Shown: positions 8,901-18,069, numbered from the stretch's first letter. The stretch is DNA of 64,000 bases from Sporosarcina jeotgali (GCF_033304595.1 NZ_CP116341.1:3128001-3192000), one strand, 5' to 3'. Notes: generated by a model not told the origin, from the sequence alone. Numbers and translations are program-made.

Positions 8901-9887
8901 TCATGTCGTTTTTCTTTCCATGAACTTTCCATCCACTTCAATATCTTGCACGAATCCAGTATAGGACGCGATTTCTTCCAGTAAATAGTTTACGGTCTCT
9001 TCAATCATTTCTTCAATGGGCTGCTCCCATGTGGTCAGTTCGTATGCTGGCCAAGAAGCCATGGCGATATTATCGAACCCGACAACTTTTGTGTCTTCAG
9101 GAATACGAACATCATTTTTACGAAGCGCATCGATTACTCCAAATGCCATGATGTCATTCGCAACAAAAAATGCTGACGGCAATCGCTTTTCTTCTAAAAC
9201 TGTCATCGCTGTCTGATAGCCGCCTTCATACGTGTAATCCGAATTATACTTCCGATAGGATACTTTCTGTTGATCGAGCACTTCACAAAAGCCTTTTTCC
9301 CGCTCGATGCTCGTAGAGGTATGAACATTCCCCGTGATTAGTACCAGTTCCGACGCACCTTTTGAAAGAAGATAATGTGCAATCGATCGGCTGCCGTCTA
9401 TATTATTGCAGCATACTGAATAGAAGCTTCCCGTATTTGGTTTTCTATTGAAAAAGACAAGTGGAATATGATTTTTTTTAAATTCTTCTCCTACGGAAAA
9501 TAACATTGTGGCATCGGTGACAACCACACCTGCCACATTATAGTTTAGTAAGGTTTCAACGTCCTCTTGCTGAATTTCATCATTGTTTGTATAGACAAAC
9601 AAGATGCTGTATCCGTGTTGTTTAAATATTGAACTGAATCGCTTCAGCACTTGTGCATAAAATGGATTTTGGACACCTTTCATGACAAGGCCAATGATAT
9701 TGGACTGATTCGTTATGAGACTTCTAGCGTAAACGTTAGGACGGTACCCAAGTTCTTCTGCAGCATCAAGAACCCGTTTCTTTGTTTTTTCAGAAACAGT
9801 TGCTCCTTCAAAATATACTCTTGAAACAGAGGATTGGGATACCCCCGCCAGTTTAGCAACGTCCTTTGCAGTTACTGTCTCTCTCAT
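8901..9887 (-). CDS. LacI/GalR-family transcriptional regulator
   Basis: 328 residues. The N-terminal helix-turn-helix (residues 5-25, VTAKDVAKLAGVSQSSVSRV) and hinge helix (KRVLDAAEELGYRPN) are canonical. They are followed by a periplasmic-binding-protein-like effector domain ending in the usual VVGFDNI..ASW.AYELTT segment. These proteins normally repress sugar or organic-acid genes and release DNA on binding a small ligand. The effector cannot be told from sequence. The only close downstream gene is the broken SDR, with a candidate operator between them, so this may be a regulator that has lost its local target. Confidence 0.9.
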   Translation of the reverse strand: MRETVTAKDVAKLAGVSQSSVSRVYFEGATVSEKTKKRVLDAAEELGYRPNVYARSLITNQSNIIGLVMKGVQNPFYAQVLKRFSSIFKQHGYSILFVYTNNDEIQQEDVETLLNYNVAGVVVTDATMLFSVGEEFKKNHIPLVFFNRKPNTGSFYSVCCNNIDGSRSIAHYLLSKGASELVLITGNVHTSTSIEREKGFCEVLDQQKVSYRKYNSDYTYEGGYQTAMTVLEEKRLPSAFFVANDIMAFGVIDALRKNDVRIPEDTKVVGFDNIAMASWPAYELTTWEQPIEEMIEETVNYLLEEIASYTGFVQDIEVDGKFMERKTT

Positions 9888-9970
9888 TGTGCTCAGTCCT
9901 TTGAATTCAATTTCAGTTCTGTACCTTTACTCTATAATACTAGTTTCACATCTTCAAGGGGTCAAAAATC

Positions 9971-10005
9971 AAAAAAGGCTGATCACATTCAAGCAACCAG
10001 CCTCT
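9971..10005 (-). terminator. Probable terminator of the DUF4317 gene
   Basis: Short stem AGGCTG / CAGCCT followed on the minus strand by TTTTTTG. It lies between the DUF4317 stop and the LacI-type gene start. The stem is only about 6 bp. Confidence 0.5.
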
Positions 10006-10065
10006 TTAATACTGCCATAACTTATCGATAGTTATTAGTTGAATTGTGATGCGATGCAAACACAC

Positions 10066-11259
10066 TTACGACTCAAACAACTCTTCTTCCATCAGGGTAA
10101 ACCCTTCAATCATCGTATCTTCTTCTACCTCTATCAAAATACAGCGTTTGCCGTTGTAATTGACTTGTTTCACATATTTCAAGTCTTGGGGGCTGATTGC
10201 GATATTCGCAACTTTTGTGCTGATTTTAATCGATTTCGAGGTATAACTTGGTACCACGTGGCGTGCTTTTAATTCATAGGATTCATCGTCTACAACGGAT
10301 TGAAATGCTTGCTGCACTTTCTCAGTGTCTACATCTTCCGCGCCGCTCATCTTTAGAACCCGTTCCAGCTCTTTTGTGTCTAACGTTGGGATGTATTCTT
10401 CGTCTTCCCCTTCTTCTTCTACTGTGTTCATGCGGTTGATTTCATCATAAACACTTGTCAGCATCTGGGTATTCACTTCGTCCCCAACGACATGCTTGAC
10501 GATTTCTTCGAAGACCGCTTTGTCGTCTTCAGCCGTCATAATTTCTTCTCCATCGAGTACGTTTTCAATAAATTGATAGTCCGGCTTATTCGCCTTGCCC
10601 GCTGCATACAAAATGTGATTGACGTCTGCTGCGTTATCCGTAAAGCATGGGAAAAGGAATCCGCCAATCGGTGATGCGAGTTTCACAACAGGATCCGCCA
10701 TCTCACTCGACTTAAATTCACGTTCGATAAAATCAAAGATGAGTGACGGCTTCGGAAGTTCCGTATAGTTCATGCTGCAAAGGATGAATGGTGTTGTATA
10801 TGCCTCGTCCCCTTCAGCCATCTCCAGCTCCTCCAAATTCTTTTTCGTCGGCTTATAATACTTCCCGCGAATGAACGTAATAACTAAATCTTTTTCGTAC
10901 TGAGCGGACTGTACCATTTTCTGTGCAATCCCCTGCATGTTTTCTTTCCAGTCCTCGACTTCCCTGGTGTTAAGTCCTGCGTACAACAACCGCTGGGTAT
11001 TATCCGACTGCTCTTCTTTCGGTTCTGCAAACCGAACCTCAAACAGCTTCATATCTAATTTTCCGCCGAGCACTTTCTTAAAATTAGCTAAAAATAATTC
11101 CTGTTGTTCCCGCTCCATTAAGCCGAAAGCCTGGCTCTCTTCATGATAGATTTCATCACTTTCCTGCCGAACATATACGTTGTAAATGTCCGTGATCATC
11201 AGTAAGTCCGTATCCAATTTAAATTGCTTGCGAATTGCAGCAATGTCTTTTTTATTCAT
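10066..11259 (-). CDS. DUF4317 family protein, function unknown
   Basis: 397 residues from the ATG at 11259, whose product begins MNKKDIAAIRKQF, the typical start of DUF4317 proteins in Firmicutes. The frame stays open to an upstream ATG at 11334 without a good ribosome site. The protein is soluble and acidic, with a stretch of glutamate and aspartate near two thirds of its length. No catalytic motif or membrane segment is visible. Its neighbours (a LacI-type regulator and ohr) give no functional hint. Family call is from recognition of the N-terminus and overall composition. Confidence 0.75.
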   Translation of the reverse strand: MNKKDIAAIRKQFKLDTDLLMITDIYNVYVRQESDEIYHEESQAFGLMEREQQELFLANFKKVLGGKLDMKLFEVRFAEPKEEQSDNTQRLLYAGLNTREVEDWKENMQGIAQKMVQSAQYEKDLVITFIRGKYYKPTKKNLEELEMAEGDEAYTTPFILCSMNYTELPKPSLIFDFIEREFKSSEMADPVVKLASPIGGFLFPCFTDNAADVNHILYAAGKANKPDYQFIENVLDGEEIMTAEDDKAVFEEIVKHVVGDEVNTQMLTSVYDEINRMNTVEEEGEDEEYIPTLDTKELERVLKMSGAEDVDTEKVQQAFQSVVDDESYELKARHVVPSYTSKSIKISTKVANIAISPQDLKYVKQVNYNGKRCILIEVEEDTMIEGFTLMEEELFES

Positions 11260-11489
11260 TCTAAGTCCCTGCTTTCTATCCATAAAATCAATCTTTTCAA
11301 AAGAAGGGTTTGTCCATTCCCTTTTGAATCTCATTCATTATACCAATTTTTCCAATCAGGAAGAAACGTTGTTCATTTTACTCGTATTCATTTTTCTCAC
11401 ATAAAAAGTCATCATCCGACGCTTAAAAGAATTCCATTAGGGTAAACACGATGTATGAGACAAAATCAAGATGAGGAGAAGTGATATTT

Positions 11490-11912
11490 ATGTCAGAAAC
11501 ACTATTCACATCAACAGCAACTGCAAAAGGCGGCCGTGAAGGACACGTTCAATCATCAGACAGTGTTGTCAGTTTCGATACGGCAATGCCAGGAACTCCT
11601 AGAGCTAAAAAGCTTGAGAGCGCAACAAATCCTGAACAATTATTTGCCGCTGGCTACGCAGCATGTTTTGACGGTGCACTGCAATTGGTTGCGGGCAAAG
11701 AGAAAGTGAAATTCGATTCTGAAGTAACTGCAAATGTCAGCCTTCAGAAAGACGAAACAGACCAAGGATTCAAGTTAGCTGTGAAGCTGCAAGTGAAAGG
11801 CACAGGCATTGAAAAAGACCAGCTGCAAGAGTTAGTCGAGAAAGCACACCAAGTATGTCCATACTCAAAAGCAACGCGAGACAATATAGAGGTTACATTG
11901 GAAACCCTTTAA
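11490..11912 (+). CDS. ohr: Organic hydroperoxide resistance protein (Ohr/OsmC family)
   Basis: 140 residues, the normal Ohr length. Ohr is a cytoplasmic thiol peroxidase that reduces organic hydroperoxides using lipoyl-dependent electron transfer. Both catalytic cysteines are present: Cys59 in YAACFDGAL and Cys123 in VCPYSKATR. ATG at 11490 is preferred over a GTG three codons earlier because the GAGGAG ribosome site sits 11 bases before it. No clear OhrR operator was seen upstream and no ohrR gene lies nearby, so regulation is unresolved. It is monocistronic, with its own terminator. Confidence 0.92.
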   Translation: MSETLFTSTATAKGGREGHVQSSDSVVSFDTAMPGTPRAKKLESATNPEQLFAAGYAACFDGALQLVAGKEKVKFDSEVTANVSLQKDETDQGFKLAVKLQVKGTGIEKDQLQELVEKAHQVCPYSKATRDNIEVTLETL

Positions 11913-11936
11913 TTCAAAAAGCGTTCAATTAGGTTA

Positions 11937-11964
11937 CCCCAACGTTTACAGACGTTGGGGTTTT
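11937..11964 (+). terminator. Intrinsic terminator of ohr
   Basis: Stem CCCCAACGT / ACGTTGGGG with a TTTT tail, 24 bases after the ohr stop. Confidence 0.85.
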
Positions 11965-12100
11965 AGCATTCTTTAAAGAAGGAATCAATGGTACATGAGG
12001 TCCCATTAAACTCATAATCGCTAAGTGGTCTTTTAACTGTCACCATAGGCAAGAACGACATAGGCTATATAGACAGGAGATACAAACAGGAGGAATCGGT

Positions 12101-12592
12101 ATGATTAATTATCAACCCTTTGCAGGCATCGTGACTGCCATTAATGACTTTTCAATTGGACAATAAAATGAAGCAGGCTGTTATAAGTTAATGTCTGTTG
12201 ACAATGGTTATGGAAACACAGTGAATTTCGTAGTTGCTCCAACCACTTATTTTGTCGACCAAGAAGTCATATCCGTCGGAGATCAAGTAACTGGATTTTA
12301 TGATGCAAATGCTCCTGCTCCGCTCATTTTCCCGCCACAATTCAATGCTCTAATCATGTGTAAAAACACTTCCGGACAATTTGTGAAAGTGGACCATTTT
12401 GACGACCAGTTAGTGAGCAGTGATCACACGTTACAGTTAACTATGAATCCCGCCACTAAAGTTGTTCTGAAAAATGGGCAGCCTTTCACTGGAAACCTGT
12501 CCAACCGGGACCTGCTCGTCGTATATGGTGCAACCACTCGCAGTATCCCCGCGCAGACAACACCCTATCAAATCGTTGTGTTATGTTTGTAA
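12101..12592 (+). pseudogene. Conserved-looking hypothetical gene interrupted by one in-frame stop
   Basis: An ATG at 12101 with a strong AGGAGG ribosome site starts a frame of 21 codons (MINYQPFAGIVTAINDFSIG...). It hits TAA at 12164-12166 and then continues in the same frame, without another stop, for 142 codons to 12592. Reading through gives a smooth ~163-residue protein with no frameshift, so a single C-to-T change (CAA to TAA) would explain the break. An internal ATG at 12191 could restart translation and give 133 residues, but it lacks a ribosome site. The sequence is soluble, beta-rich and rich in Asn, Thr and Val. I do not recognise the family. A strong terminator follows. Confidence 0.6.
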
Positions 12593-12597
12593 TTGAA

Positions 12598-12641
12598 AAA
12601 TTCCCCGCATGCAGATGAACATTTTGCATGCGGGGAATTTC
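12598..12641. terminator. Bidirectional intrinsic terminator
   Basis: Long stem AAATTCCCCGCATGCA / TGCATGCGGGGAATTT between the convergent hypothetical gene (plus) and the alpha/beta hydrolase gene (minus). Confidence 0.85.
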
Positions 12642-12659
12642 GCATTGTGTACAGCATTT

Positions 12660-13409
12660 TCACTCATTCAGTCGTTCTAAAAACGCTGCAACATATCCGA
12701 TGGTATCCTGAATCTGCTGATTACCAGGGAGTGAAGATTCTCCATCGCCTTTTTGATGGCCGTATTCTCCAAAACCGCCGTGATTCCCGCCTTTTATTTC
12801 GATAAATTCAGCATCACTGGGCATGGACTTCTTCGCATTTTTCACTTTCTCCAGATCTGCTACTTCATCATTGCTCCCCCAAATGGACAACACGTTCAAA
12901 GAAGTCTTGCTCAAATCGGTTTTACTCTGCGGATAAGAGGCAAGTAACACAAGGCCTTCTACATTTTCATGACCCAGCGCATAATCCGAAGCCATCACCC
13001 CTCCGAGCGAGTGGCCGCCAATGATCCACCTTTTAATCTCCGGATGATCATGGATAATTTGATCTGCATGATTCGGGGAAAGAATCGCTAAGTTAAAAGG
13101 GAGATCCGCAATAAAAACAGGGAATCCTTTTGCCGCAATTCCCTTTGCCATCGCGGCATAAGCAGATGCCTCAACTTTTGCCCCCGGGTAGAAGATAAAA
13201 CCAATGTCACTGGCATCGGAAGCCGGTTCAAACGCAATGTCTCCATCCTCTTTTACTGTCACCAGGTCATCAGATTGTAAGCTTTTCAGTGCAGAGGGGT
13301 TAGCCTCATATGAAGAGCTGGCGAAGACGAAAAACCCTGCTGTTGCAATCATCAGTAACACCAGAATTCCGATTAGAATTTTGACTGCCCATGATTTCTT
13401 TTGTTTCAT
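12660..13409 (-). CDS. Membrane-anchored alpha/beta hydrolase
   Basis: 249 residues. An N-terminal hydrophobic helix (about residues 8-30) acts as an uncleaved anchor or signal, so the catalytic domain is likely outside the membrane. The nucleophile elbow GGHSLGG (about residues 138-144), an acidic residue in the WGSNDEV loop, and the histidine in GGNHGGFG form the expected Ser-Asp-His triad of the Abhydrolase_5 type. The ATG at 13409 is 8 bases after AGGAG and preferred over ATG at 13415. It follows the Nudix gene by 16 bases and is probably cotranscribed with it. The substrate is unknown. Confidence 0.8.
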   Translation of the reverse strand: MKQKKSWAVKILIGILVLLMIATAGFFVFASSSYEANPSALKSLQSDDLVTVKEDGDIAFEPASDASDIGFIFYPGAKVEASAYAAMAKGIAAKGFPVFIADLPFNLAILSPNHADQIIHDHPEIKRWIIGGHSLGGVMASDYALGHENVEGLVLLASYPQSKTDLSKTSLNVLSIWGSNDEVADLEKVKNAKKSMPSDAEFIEIKGGNHGGFGEYGHQKGDGESSLPGNQQIQDTIGYVAAFLERLNE

Positions 13410-13425
13410 CTTCATCACTCCTTTG

Positions 13426-14052
13426 TTATTCTATCTGCTTCATGATCTCTATAAAGTACTTTAAGATTCTAGCGGTCAATCCCCAGACGGTGTAATTTTC
13501 ATACTCGTAAAACCACTCCTCCTGTGAACGTTTTCCCCATTGATACTTCTCACCATTGAAAATTTTGTCAAATGGAAAGTCGGGCAGCGGTGCGGGTTGA
13601 ACGGGCACACGATGCAATACAGGTTCATGCTCCATGAGCCAACGCAGCGGAATCGAAAAAACCTCTTCGACTTCATCTTTATTATAAGAATGAATTATTT
13701 CATGATAATCACATACGGCTACAAACGGATACACAACGAACGAAGGAGAGGCAATATACGGACTCAGCTTCCCTATAATCTTTACCGTATTTCGGTCAAT
13801 CCCTAATTCTTCTTCTGTTTCCCGCAACGCTGCTGCCATCGGTGAAGCATCTTCTGCGTCAATTCGACCGCCCGGAAAGCTGATATCTCCTGGTTGCTTC
13901 CGCATCGTAAACGCACGTACTTCAAATACAACATGCCACTCGCCTTCGTCTTGAACAAGCGGTAACAGCACTGCAGATCGAAATGCAGTCTCTTCGCCGA
14001 TAAATAACGAATTATTGTCTTCCAATTGCTTTTTCAACTCATCTAGGAACAT
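13426..14052 (-). CDS. Nudix hydrolase, probable coenzyme A pyrophosphatase
   Basis: 208 residues. The Nudix box GGRIDAED...REtEEELGI spans about residues 61-85 and has all the metal-binding glutamates. Directly before it the sequence RAFTMRKQPGDISFPGG fits the UPF0035/NudL signature that marks CoA diphosphatases (R-A-x3-R-x3-G-x3-FPGG). The likely reaction is hydrolysis of CoA or its derivatives to phosphopantetheine and 3',5'-ADP. ATG at 14052 is chosen because GGGGG lies about 10 bases upstream; a GTG 4 codons earlier overlaps that site. First gene of a probable pair with the hydrolase at 12660-13409. Confidence 0.85.
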   Translation of the reverse strand: MFLDELKKQLEDNNSLFIGEETAFRSAVLLPLVQDEGEWHVVFEVRAFTMRKQPGDISFPGGRIDAEDASPMAAALRETEEELGIDRNTVKIIGKLSPYIASPSFVVYPFVAVCDYHEIIHSYNKDEVEEVFSIPLRWLMEHEPVLHRVPVQPAPLPDFPFDKIFNGEKYQWGKRSQEEWFYEYENYTVWGLTARILKYFIEIMKQIE

Positions 14053-14204
14053 AAAGTTTTGCACCCCCAGGTCTTCTATACCTTTATCGTATCATTGAAT
14101 GAAAATTGCTGAAAGATAGAGTCCATCCAATCGATAGATCTGACTCAGTACAAGTAAAAACACCAAAATCAGCAATTGTCAGCTGGTCTGGGTATCCTCT
14201 ATGT

Positions 14205-14987
14205 TTATGCTTTAATCCGATAGAATGCTTTTGTCGTTTCATAAAGCTGGCGATAGGTTTCCCCAAGCTCTATCCCCTTTAACTCTGCAATGCTTTGAAC
14301 ACTGTCATGCATCATTGCGGGTGATGTCATTTCTCCTGTAAAACGCCCTTCAAAAGGCCAGGGCCCATCCGTTTCCACCATGAGCTGTGATAATGGCGTC
14401 TGCTTCACAATGCGATGTATTTTCGGCTTATACGTAACGTCCGGTGTGACGGAAACGACATACCCATTCGAAAGAATCCGCTCCAGCACCCGGTCACTTC
14501 CTTTAAACCAATGGAAGTGTGCGTGAGTCACTTGATGTTTTTCCAACAGGTCACAAGCAACTTCGGCATCTTCATAGACCGCATGCAGCACAATCGGCAA
14601 GTCATATGCCGCTGATTTCTGGATGAACCTTTCTAATAACTCTACATATGGCTTCAACTCCAATCCGGGTGTTTCCTGTCTTAAATAATACGGAAGCCCG
14701 ACTTCCCCGATTGCAATAATCTGATTCCGTTTGTCATCAATGAGCTGCAAGATTGACTGAAGTTCTTCCTCTTCTGGCAATGCTTGCTCAGGATGGTATC
14801 CGATCGCAGGCTTGATCCGACTATCCAGTTGGGCGAGCTCCAACTGACGATAGGAAGACGCCAAATTATTTGATACAGAAATTAAAGCTTCTACTGACGA
14901 ATTTCCTAACTCTTGTATGAGACGCGAACGATCTGGTTCTTCATACATATCCAGATGAATGTGTGCGTCGATTAACTGGTTACACAT
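14205..14987 (-). CDS. TatD-family metal-dependent hydrolase
   Basis: 260 residues. The amidohydrolase-fold metal ligands are visible: the DAHIHLD motif at residues 7-13 (His9, His11), GEVGLPYY (Glu), the HAVYED histidine, HFHWF histidine, and VETDGPWP near the C-terminus (Asp). TatD proteins are cytoplasmic deoxyribonucleases or related phosphoesterases with two divalent metals. This sequence is distinct from the essential-region TatD/YabD copy of Bacillus and is probably a paralogue. Start has an AGGGGG site; the gap to the upstream AraC-type gene is only 11 bases, suggesting cotranscription. Confidence 0.85.
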   Translation of the reverse strand: MCNQLIDAHIHLDMYEEPDRSRLIQELGNSSVEALISVSNNLASSYRQLELAQLDSRIKPAIGYHPEQALPEEEELQSILQLIDDKRNQIIAIGEVGLPYYLRQETPGLELKPYVELLERFIQKSAAYDLPIVLHAVYEDAEVACDLLEKHQVTHAHFHWFKGSDRVLERILSNGYVVSVTPDVTYKPKIHRIVKQTPLSQLMVETDGPWPFEGRFTGEMTSPAMMHDSVQSIAELKGIELGETYRQLYETTKAFYRIKA

Positions 14988-14998
14988 GAGCAGTCCCC

Positions 14999-16069
14999 CT
15001 ACTTTGCTTTTTCGATTAGTTCTATATATTGTGTATCGCCATATCCGATCATTGGGAAGACCACAAATAACCGCTTCAACAATTCAGATTGCGATAACTG
15101 CTGGTTGTTCAGGATGAATTGAGTGACTGCATTATTTTCACTTTGCATCTCTAAAAATAGCTTTACTGCCTGGTACATCACTGGCATTAGTTCTTGCGAA
15201 GGATTTACATGACTCACCAACACGTCTTCATATACAGAGGAATAGTTCCCTAACGTAAGCTCCACTTGATTCACTTTAAATTCATCTTCCCTAAAGCTAT
15301 TTAAAAATACCTTTCCGCCATAGTTGGATCTCTCGAGATAGGCTAGAAGGGTCAGCAGATTCATCTGACAGAACATGTCTTCTCCAAACCACAAAACGAT
15401 ATAGTTATACCGTTTGTTGAACAAACTGCTCAACGGTTTGATCACTGTATTGCAGTAACTTTCTTCAGACACATGATGTCCTGACGCCCTGGTCTGTATG
15501 AATGCTGTATCAAAAATGGTGGAAGTTGTTGCATGAACACACATTGCTTCATTAAATGGGGCATAATCGGAATCACCCATCAGCTTTTTACTTTTAAATT
15601 CTTCATACATCATTTGTCCATTTAATAAATTCAATACATCCCGATCAAATAGTTCACGATTTGTCCTTTGTAATTGTGCAACCTCAGTCTCTCTGTTTGT
15701 CATAGCAATCCCGTCCTTTCCCTGATGAATAGTAAGTTTAGTAAATGATTGAATTGGCATCTTGTGCTGCTGAAACTCTTTTGGGCTAACTCCGAACACC
15801 TTCTTGAATGCCCTGCTGTAGGCTTCTTGTGATGAGTATTCATAGTCCATAGCGATATCGATGATTTTCCGCTGTTTTTTTAAATCTTCCGTTGACAAAT
15901 ATAATCTTCTAAGTAAAACATATCGTCGAATGCTCATCCCTGTTGCTTGATGAAACTTAAACGAACAATAGTATGGAGAATAACCTAAATGACTTGCCAA
16001 TCCAGCTAAAGAGAATTCCCCTTGTAAGTTGTCTTCTATCCAATCAATCAGTTGCTGTATCAATGACAT
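14999..16069 (-). CDS. AraC-type regulator with C-terminal DUF1835-like domain
   Basis: 356 residues. The AraC DNA-binding unit is at the N-terminus (about residues 1-105): two helix-turn-helix motifs, LAGLASHLGYSPYYCSFKF and IAMDYEYSSQEAYSRAFKKVFGVSP (from about residue 70). That is unusual, because most AraC proteins carry it at the C-terminus. The rest (about 170-300) resembles DUF1835 proteins: a VHATTS... start, the VLWFGEDMFCQMNLL motif, and a FREDEFKVNQVELTLG stretch. What this domain senses is not known. ATG at 16069 is used, although AGGAG is only 2 bases before it; the TTG at 16063 has ideal spacing and may be the true start. Confidence 0.75.
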   Translation of the reverse strand: MSLIQQLIDWIEDNLQGEFSLAGLASHLGYSPYYCSFKFHQATGMSIRRYVLLRRLYLSTEDLKKQRKIIDIAMDYEYSSQEAYSRAFKKVFGVSPKEFQQHKMPIQSFTKLTIHQGKDGIAMTNRETEVAQLQRTNRELFDRDVLNLLNGQMMYEEFKSKKLMGDSDYAPFNEAMCVHATTSTIFDTAFIQTRASGHHVSEESYCNTVIKPLSSLFNKRYNYIVLWFGEDMFCQMNLLTLLAYLERSNYGGKVFLNSFREDEFKVNQVELTLGNYSSVYEDVLVSHVNPSQELMPVMYQAVKLFLEMQSENNAVTQFILNNQQLSQSELLKRLFVVFPMIGYGDTQYIELIEKAK

Positions 16070-16298
16070 CACTCCTGATAAACAGTATAAGCTGCAGCTG
16101 TTTCATTCATTTGATAGTTGTTGTGCTGACTTAAAACTTTCACATTAACCTTTCTTCAACCTTTAAACTAACCTTCCTTAGAACAAATCAGTTGACTTTC
16201 TATGTAAAAAGAATAAAATGATTAGATACTTTGAACAAAGTACTTTTCTAAAAGTCCAAAAGTTAAAGTGTATATTTAAGTGGAGAGAGGAAAAACAC

Positions 16299-17483
16299 AT
16301 GAAATTCACCCAATTTCTAAAAACAAGAGGTTCTATTGCCGCCATCATTATGGGGGTCTTCTATGCAATTGCCATGCTAGGAATCTTCTTGCCAGGCTAT
16401 ACTGCAATTCCAGGAAATATTGACAGATTACCGATTGCGATTGTTAATGACGACGCAGGCGAATACGGTGCAAAGATTGCTGATCAACTACAAGAAAATT
16501 TACCTTTTAAAGACATAGAAACAGATATACAAAATAAAAAGGCTTTAAAAGAACTTGAAAAAAATGACTTGGCACTAGTCGTTCACATACCAGAATCATT
16601 CTCTTCGGATATGCAAAATGGTGAGACATCATCTAGTATCGACTTTACAATTAATGACGCAGGAGCAACAGTCATCTCTTCCTCCATGAAGTCGGTTGTT
16701 ACAGAAATTAATAATCAGCTCAGTGAGCAGTTCTCTCAACAATCTGCAACAGGTGTATTGATGAACTTTAATGTACCTGAAAAGCAAGCCGCTGAATTAG
16801 CTGAGAAGATTGAAACGGCTTATGTAGGAAACGTGGTCACCATCAACAAAATACCAGATGGCATGCATAACAATATGCTTCCTATGTTCCTGACCATGGC
16901 GAGCTATATCGGGGCTATGATTGGTTCCATGCAACTAGTAGAAGCTTTTAAAGAAAGCCGTGGAAAAGCAAGCAAAACTCGGCTCTTCATTTACTTACAA
17001 TTGACTGCGCTTTTGATAGCAGTGTTATCTTCCCTAGCGGCGACCGGAATCACCTATTTAGTGAACCAGCCTGACGGAAGCATGTTCTTAAGTATCGTAG
17101 GTCATCAAACCCTGATTTACATGGCAAGTTTCAATTTCACTGCGATCCTGATTTTCTTACTTGGATCCGCTGGTATGATTCTCAATATCCCGCTAATCTT
17201 CGTACAGACTTTAGCAAATGGAGCAGTAATCTCACGGGATATGATGTACGCACCTTATGAATGGGCAAGTCACATCACACCTATGTATTACTCTGTCCAG
17301 GGCTATATCGCTGATCTATATGGCAGCATTAGTCCAACTCCGTTTGTTTGGGCTTTGGCAGCAGTTGGCCTGGCAGCAATGGTTATAAATATTGTTATCG
17401 TAGCAACTGTTCATAAATCTAAGTCCTCAACCAAGTCCGCGGTAAAATCTGAAATAGAAGAGATAACAAAAGTGTTACCTTAA
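16299..17483 (+). CDS. YhgE/Pip-like (ABC-2 / DUF3533 type) membrane protein
   Basis: 394 residues from the ATG at 16299 (GAGAGAGG ribosome site). An N-terminal membrane helix (about 15-36) precedes an extracytoplasmic domain (about 40-200) that begins with LPIAIVNDDAG, the hallmark of the YhgE/Pip N-terminal domain. Five or so membrane helices then occupy about residues 205-375. Such proteins act as ABC-2-like exporters or as phage-infection/secretion-associated membrane proteins. No ATPase gene is adjacent. The PadR-type gene 46 bases downstream very likely regulates it, an arrangement common for this family. Confidence 0.78.
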   Translation: MKFTQFLKTRGSIAAIIMGVFYAIAMLGIFLPGYTAIPGNIDRLPIAIVNDDAGEYGAKIADQLQENLPFKDIETDIQNKKALKELEKNDLALVVHIPESFSSDMQNGETSSSIDFTINDAGATVISSSMKSVVTEINNQLSEQFSQQSATGVLMNFNVPEKQAAELAEKIETAYVGNVVTINKIPDGMHNNMLPMFLTMASYIGAMIGSMQLVEAFKESRGKASKTRLFIYLQLTALLIAVLSSLAATGITYLVNQPDGSMFLSIVGHQTLIYMASFNFTAILIFLLGSAGMILNIPLIFVQTLANGAVISRDMMYAPYEWASHITPMYYSVQGYIADLYGSISPTPFVWALAAVGLAAMVINIVIVATVHKSKSSTKSAVKSEIEEITKVLP

Positions 17484-17514
17484 TCATGGTATAATAAGAA
17501 TAATTATTCTTATT
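17484..17514 (+). promoter_or_regulatory. Extended -10 promoter overlapping a 22-bp palindrome, ahead of padR-type gene
   Basis: TGGTATAAT (TATAAT at 17490-17495) is an extended -10 element. Overlapping it, 17493-17514 is a perfect 22-bp palindrome (arms AATAAGAATAA / TTATTCTTATT), 15 bases before the regulator's ATG. There is no T-run, so a terminator is unlikely. A PadR autoregulatory operator is the natural reading. Confidence 0.55.
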
Positions 17515-17529
17515 AAAGGGGCTTTGTGA

Positions 17530-18069
17530 ATGAGCATTCAAGTGTTTATATTAAGCAAACTAATGATAGGAAAAACCTATCCTTATGAGCTCAAGAAACA
17601 AATGGCTGAACCCATTCCTTTAGACGAATTAGGTGGAATCACAGAGAGTAAACTGTACTATCACTTCGATGCCTTGGCTAAAAAAGGGTTAATTGAACCT
17701 GTCGAAATCATAAAAGAAGAACATCGGCCTGATAAACAAGTATTCGGGATTACCGCTAAAGGCCGTGAAGAGCTCCCTAAAAAGATTTATAAGCTGTTTG
17801 AATCAGCAAATGATATTAATGACATCGTAATTGGACTGGCCAATATCAAGTATGTAGATCCTGAAAAGGTAGTGGATCTTTTAAATGTACGATTGGCCGA
17901 CTATAAAGCCCATTGGGATCGTATCATGAACTTCGAAAACACTTCACATAGAGACAAAAAAAGTGAAAACCTCAATGAATTGCTTGTTGGCTATTTCACA
18001 ACTAAATCTGATCATACAATTTACTGGCTAGAAGAAGCCATTAAACAAATTGAGCAGGGCAATCTATAA
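17530..18069 (+). CDS. PadR-family transcriptional regulator
   Basis: 179 residues. The N-terminal PadR winged helix spans about residues 1-85: MSIQVFILSKLMIGKTYPYEL, then LYYHFDALAKKGLIEPVE, then FGITAKGREEL in the wing. A C-terminal helical region (about 95-175) serves dimerisation and effector response, including YWLEEAIKQIEQ. Such proteins repress exporters and detoxification genes until they bind a phenolic, antibiotic or similar compound. The AAAGGGG ribosome site and the palindrome upstream suggest autoregulation. It presumably controls the YhgE/Pip-like protein directly upstream. Confidence 0.85.
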   Translation: MSIQVFILSKLMIGKTYPYELKKQMAEPIPLDELGGITESKLYYHFDALAKKGLIEPVEIIKEEHRPDKQVFGITAKGREELPKKIYKLFESANDINDIVIGLANIKYVDPEKVVDLLNVRLADYKAHWDRIMNFENTSHRDKKSENLNELLVGYFTTKSDHTIYWLEEAIKQIEQGNL

